Part shown: piece after piece, positions 60,856 to 64,000 of the stretch
Position numbering within the stretch: the first letter of the stretch is position 1
Layout of the letters: every line of letters begins with the position of its first letter
DNA from: Mariniphaga sp963747515
GTDB lineage: Bacteria > Bacteroidota > Bacteroidia > Bacteroidales > Prolixibacteraceae
Reading direction: 5' to 3'
Assembly (NCBI GenBank): GCA_963747515.1
Contig: CAVVFN010000001.1
Span: forward strand, 248,001-312,000
Length of the DNA: 64,000 bases
The notes under the pieces: generated by a model
Databases searched by the model: none
What the model was told of the DNA's origin: nothing
What the model saw: only the letters and a program-made list of their open reading frames with translations
Position numbers and translations under genes: made by a program

Positions 60856-62142
60856 TTACTGTTTTAATTCCTTTATTCTAACCGATACCGCATTTTTATG
60901 TGCCTGAAGTTGCTCTTCTGCCGCCATTGTTTCAACTGTCGGTCCTATATTTATTAATCCTTCCTTTGTTATTTCCTGATAAGTTATTTTTTTGATAAAA
61001 CTGTCGAGGTTGATTCCACTGAAAGCACGGGCCCAACCGTTGGTCGGCAACGTATGATTTGTTCCTGATGCATAATCGCCTGCACTTTCCGGAGTATAAT
61101 TTCCTAAAAAAACGGAACCTGCATTAATAACCCTATCCGCCAGTTCATGGTACCCGGCTGTAGAAAGTATCAGGTGTTCGGGCGCATAGCTGTTAATCAA
61201 AGCCACCGTGTCTTCCTTATTTTCCATCACTATCAGTATGCTGTTGACGAGGGATTTTTCAGCCAAATCTTTACGGGGGAGTTTTTCAAGCTGAAGGGTT
61301 ATTTGTTCTTTGACCTTTTCCATTAGCTTCAGGCTGTCGGCTACCAGCACAACCTGGCTGTCGGCTCCATGTTCGGCCTGCGACAACAAATCGGCAGCTG
61401 TGAATGCAGGTTGTGCTGTACTATCGGCCACCACCATTACCTCTGAAGGACCGGCTGGCATATCGATAGCTACATCCATTATGCTCACCAGTTGCTTGGC
61501 AGCAGTTACATACTGATTTCCCGGACCGAATATTTTATTTACCCGGGGAACCGTTTCTGTTCCAAATGCCATCGCACCAATGGCCTGAATACCGCCAAGT
61601 CTGTAAACTTTTTTTACTCCGGAAAATTTTGCAGCAAACAAAATCGCAGGATGAATGCTTCCGTCCTTTCCCGGTGGAGTACATAAAATGATTTCCCTGC
61701 ACGTTGCTATCCGGGCAGGAATGGCAAGCATCAGTACAGTGGAAAATAACGGCGCACTGCCTCCGGGAACATACAATCCCACTTTCTCTATGGCAACAGC
61801 TTTTTGCCAACAGGTAACCCCCGGCATTGTTTCTACTTTCAGTGTGCCGGGTTTTTGTGCAGAATGAAATTTTTCAATATTACGGGCCGCCAGCTTTATT
61901 GCATTTTTTAATCCAGGTTCCACCCTGCTCTCAGCGGCATCCAATTCTTCCTGCGGCACCTGGAACTGTTCGGGAGCAACTCCGTCAAACTGCAAGGTAT
62001 ATTTCCGCAAAGCCTGATCTCCTTTCAGTTTGATTTCATTCAGAATTTCCCGGACAGATTCATGCAAACTGGAAACATCTGTTAACGGTCGTTTCAGGAT
62101 TTGTGACCAAAGATTTTCCGGCGGATTAATGTATGTTTTCAT
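60856..62142 (-). CDS. hisD: Histidinol dehydrogenase
   Basis: A 428-residue Zn enzyme that oxidises histidinol to histidine in two NAD-dependent steps. Visible family motifs: VGLYVPGGSAPLFSTVLM, IFGPGNQYVTAAKQLV, DMPAGPSEVMVVAD and SQAEHGADSQVVLVA (Zn ligands Gln and His), plus the C-terminal GTNHTLPTNGWAR with a catalytic His. Second gene of the his operon, 71 bases after hisG. Confidence 0.97.
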   Translation of the reverse strand: MKTYINPPENLWSQILKRPLTDVSSLHESVREILNEIKLKGDQALRKYTLQFDGVAPEQFQVPQEELDAAESRVEPGLKNAIKLAARNIEKFHSAQKPGTLKVETMPGVTCWQKAVAIEKVGLYVPGGSAPLFSTVLMLAIPARIATCREIILCTPPGKDGSIHPAILFAAKFSGVKKVYRLGGIQAIGAMAFGTETVPRVNKIFGPGNQYVTAAKQLVSIMDVAIDMPAGPSEVMVVADSTAQPAFTAADLLSQAEHGADSQVVLVADSLKLMEKVKEQITLQLEKLPRKDLAEKSLVNSILIVMENKEDTVALINSYAPEHLILSTAGYHELADRVINAGSVFLGNYTPESAGDYASGTNHTLPTNGWARAFSGINLDSFIKKITYQEITKEGLINIGPTVETMAAEEQLQAHKNAVSVRIKELKQ

Positions 62143-62213
62143 TTGATGCTCATTATTTGTTGTTTGTTGCTTATTGTTCGACTTCCCCTTTTCGTTTGTT
62201 TTCTGCCCGGGCC

Positions 62214-63071
62214 CTAAAAAATCATCTTTTCAATCGGAATTACCAATATTCCTTCTGCACCGGCTTTTTTTAATTTGCCGATGATTTCCCAAAAATCATT
62301 TTCTGCAATTACAGAATGCATTGAGCTCCAACCTTTCTGGGCCAGGGGTACGATTGTGGGACTTTTCATTCCCGGGAGCAGGTCTGCCACTTCCTGTATC
62401 TTTTCATTGGGTGTATTCAGCAGGATGTATTTTTTTCCTACAGCACGCTGAACCGATTCCAGTCTGAAAATCAATTCATCGAGTATTTCCTGTCTGGAAG
62501 ATGGGAGATCTGGTCGGGAAATTAAAACTGCTTCGGAATGCACCACAACTTCCACTTCCTTTAACCTGTTGCTTATCAGAGTTGATCCTGAACTTACTAT
62601 ATCAAAAATAGCATCGGCAAGTCCTATTCCGGGAGCGATTTCTACTGAACCACTGATGACATGGATTTCAGCCTGTATCTTTTTTTCGTCCAAAAACTTT
62701 TGAAGGATAGCAGGGTAGGAGGTGGCAATTTTTTTACCCTCAAAGAATTCAGATCCCGTATACTCCAGAGTTTTGGGAATGGCAAGTGATAAGCGGCATT
62801 TGCTAAATCCCAACCGTTTTGCTATCACCACATTTTCCTGTTTTTCCAGCATCTCATTTTCACCTACGATTCCTACATCAGCCACCCCGTCGGCAACCGT
62901 TTGCGGAATGTCGTCGTCGCGCAGGAACAAAGCTTCCATCGGAAAATTTTTTGCCTCCGCTACAAGTGTTCTTCTGCCGATTGCCAGTTCAATTCCCGAT
63001 TCCTTGATGAGCTTCATTGAATCTTCGTTTAAACGGCCTTTGGTTTGAATCGCAATTTTAAGTTTTTCCAT
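62214..63071 (-). CDS. hisG: ATP phosphoribosyltransferase, long form
   Basis: A 285-residue HisG of the long type with a C-terminal regulatory domain (residues 215-285, VLLNTPNEKIQEV-like to EGILVIPIEKMIF), which binds histidine for feedback inhibition. The catalytic part has KIAIQTKGRLNEDSM, DVGIVGENE and the PRPP-binding stretch around DIVSSGSTLISN. No HisZ is needed for this form. First gene of the operon and preceded by a His-leader attenuator, so it is controlled at both enzyme and transcription level. Confidence 0.96.
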   Translation of the reverse strand: MEKLKIAIQTKGRLNEDSMKLIKESGIELAIGRRTLVAEAKNFPMEALFLRDDDIPQTVADGVADVGIVGENEMLEKQENVVIAKRLGFSKCRLSLAIPKTLEYTGSEFFEGKKIATSYPAILQKFLDEKKIQAEIHVISGSVEIAPGIGLADAIFDIVSSGSTLISNRLKEVEVVVHSEAVLISRPDLPSSRQEILDELIFRLESVQRAVGKKYILLNTPNEKIQEVADLLPGMKSPTIVPLAQKGWSSMHSVIAENDFWEIIGKLKKAGAEGILVIPIEKMIF

Positions 63072-63126
63072 AATTTTTCTTATTTTCTCCTTTCCTTTCC
63101 TGATGGTGCAGTAAGGAGGGGCTGTT

Positions 63127-63157
63127 AATAAAAAAGGCCTGCCTTTGTGGCAAGCCT
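63127..63157 (-). terminator. his attenuator terminator
   Basis: On the minus strand AGGCTTGCC, loop ACAAA, GGCAGGCCT forms a 9-bp stem (one G-U), followed by TTTTTATT. It lies 53 bases after the leader peptide stop and about 55 bases before hisG. I could not identify the matching antiterminator arm with certainty. Confidence 0.8.
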
Positions 63158-63210
63158 CTGGTTCAATATCCTTTTTTTTTATGCGACAAAACAGCAGCGA
63201 CCTACCTTAT

Positions 63211-63255
63211 TCAGGTATTTAAATGATGGCCGTGATGTCCTGTACTGCTAATCAT
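63211..63255 (-). CDS. hisL: His operon leader peptide
   Basis: A 14-residue frame, MISSTGHHGHHLNT, followed by TGA. Four of the 14 codons are His, as two adjacent pairs. Such peptides sense charged tRNA-His: when it is scarce the ribosome stalls at the His codons and the downstream terminator does not form. It is too short to be called by ordinary gene finders. Its place between the promoter and the terminator supports the call. Confidence 0.82.
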   Translation of the reverse strand: MISSTGHHGHHLNT

Positions 63256-63274
63256 ATCGTATTCTTTAGTGATG

Positions 63275-63305
63275 CAAGTATACTTATTAATTTTAAATCA
63301 CACAA
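63275..63305 (-). promoter_or_regulatory. Promoter of the his operon
   Basis: On the minus strand TTG, 20 bases, then TATACTTG, one mismatch from the -33/-7 consensus. Transcription would start about 15 bases before the leader ATG. Confidence 0.5.
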
Positions 63306-63456
63306 TGGTTAACTGCTTTAAATAAATAATGTTAAACAATTTTTAATGCTGATTGCCGGAAAGAACTGCTTTTCGCACCACCGGATACTGAATCCTCATT
63401 TATTTTGAAAGCTCTGCCTGTTTTGAGGTACACTATTTTTAACGCCGGAATTCGTT

Positions 63457-63837
63457 TCAGTTTGTTTTTACAACCTTAATTGCCTCAAACGGAATTTCGC
63501 CTTCGGAAGTAAGAGCAATTCCTTTAAATTTATTGCCTTCTACGGTGGCTTTTCCATTTACGTAACCTGATTCTACATAAAGCTGAAAATTAAGCACACC
63601 ATTGGTGACTGATAACTTTTCCATTTTTACTTTTTCTCCATCCGAAAATTTTATCTCACCTGTCAGTTCCCCTTTTTTTTCCTCAATGAAAATGGTCCCC
63701 TGTTGATAACCATAAGGTGCATGGGAAATATTAAATTTCCACTCACCTGTAAAATCTTTTTTATCTGCCGGAGCCATTGCCTGCGAATGAATGACAGCAA
63801 AAATTACAGCCAGGGTTAATAAAACGTATTTATTCAT
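63457..63837 (-). CDS. Small exported beta-rich protein of unknown function
   Basis: A 126-residue protein with a clear signal peptide (residues 1-21, ending SQAMA). The mature part is predominantly beta-strand with alternating hydrophobic residues (TGEWKFNISHAPYGYQQGTI, LTGEIKFSDGEKV, VNGKATVEGNKFKGIAL), a pattern like that of small lipocalin-like barrels. I recognise no defined family. It has no catalytic motif and its neighbour is the his operon leader, with which no link is evident. Confidence 0.78.
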   Translation of the reverse strand: MNKYVLLTLAVIFAVIHSQAMAPADKKDFTGEWKFNISHAPYGYQQGTIFIEEKKGELTGEIKFSDGEKVKMEKLSVTNGVLNFQLYVESGYVNGKATVEGNKFKGIALTSEGEIPFEAIKVVKTN

Positions 63838-64000
63838 TTTTACACAGATTACTTATTACCTAAGCAAAATAAGCAAAATAAACGGAATAATTATGTTTCA
63901 GGTTACTGTTGTTTTTACGGATTCACTTATCGCTGCTTACAATCTTAAAATTTCGGATTACAGAAATTAAATAAAAATAGTGTCAAATTTGAAAGTTAGT

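Larger units (their letters stand above)
63072..63456. other. his operon leader region
   Basis: A 385-base region upstream of hisG and next to the small secreted-protein gene. It contains, reading along the minus strand, a promoter (63275-63305), a His-rich leader peptide (63211-63255) and an intrinsic terminator (63127-63157), before hisG at 63071. The segment 63306-63456 shows nothing else I can support. Confidence 0.7.

Overview
The window looks like chromosomal DNA of a Bacteroidota bacterium, probably from the Bacteroidales/Marinilabiliales side of the phylum. Reasons: a type IX secretion C-terminal domain protein (gliding-motility CTD), a GldF-GldG fusion, a DUF4290 gene next to murA, promoters of the -33/-7 type (TTG, about 19-21 nt, TAnnTTTG), no evident Shine-Dalgarno use and AT-rich spacers. 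Genus-level assignment is not possible from the sequence alone. I saw no tRNA, rRNA, insertion sequence, prophage or CRISPR array.

Layout. 1-4 kb: 3' part of an AddB-like nuclease, then trmD and a pterin dehydratase. 4.3-28.8 kb: a long block of stress and central-carbon genes. It holds a P2-type cation ATPase, a phosphoglycerate mutase homologue with an altered active site, a pyruvate dehydrogenase operon (aceE-aceF-lpdA) continuing into a universal stress protein and a PRC-barrel protein, a BON/DCC/CuZn-SOD operon, an SDR enzyme, an App1-type phosphatase, a HAD/trehalose-phosphatase fusion, an osmC-htrA-SpoIIAA-like operon, pfkB, and an encapsulin with its encapsulated ferritin. It ends with a sigma-54-dependent response regulator. 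Nine transcription units in the block have a TGG-N9-T element resembling a -24/-12 promoter upstream of the first gene, so the block may be one sigma-54-linked stress regulon.

28.8-29.8 kb has no convincing gene but carries a consensus-type promoter, several stable hairpins and a strong terminator on the minus strand: a likely unannotated structured RNA. 29.8-37.2 kb: polyamine genes (carboxynorspermidine decarboxylase and dehydrogenase, agmatinase), an AbgT transporter, a sensor-less histidine kinase and a gliding-CTD protein. 37.4-54.9 kb is mostly housekeeping: uvrD-like helicase, DUF4290, murA with Asp at the usual Cys, grpE-dnaJ, dnaN with a DnaQ-like exonuclease, gldFG, surE-lpxB, Mut7-C and cold-shock proteins.

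55.1-63.3 kb: a minus-strand histidine operon, hisG-D-C-B, then purU, tlpA and a four-helix-bundle gene, then hisH and argB. It is preceded by a His-rich leader peptide and an intrinsic terminator, which together form a classic attenuator. hisA, hisF and hisI are not in the window. A small secreted protein gene closes the window.
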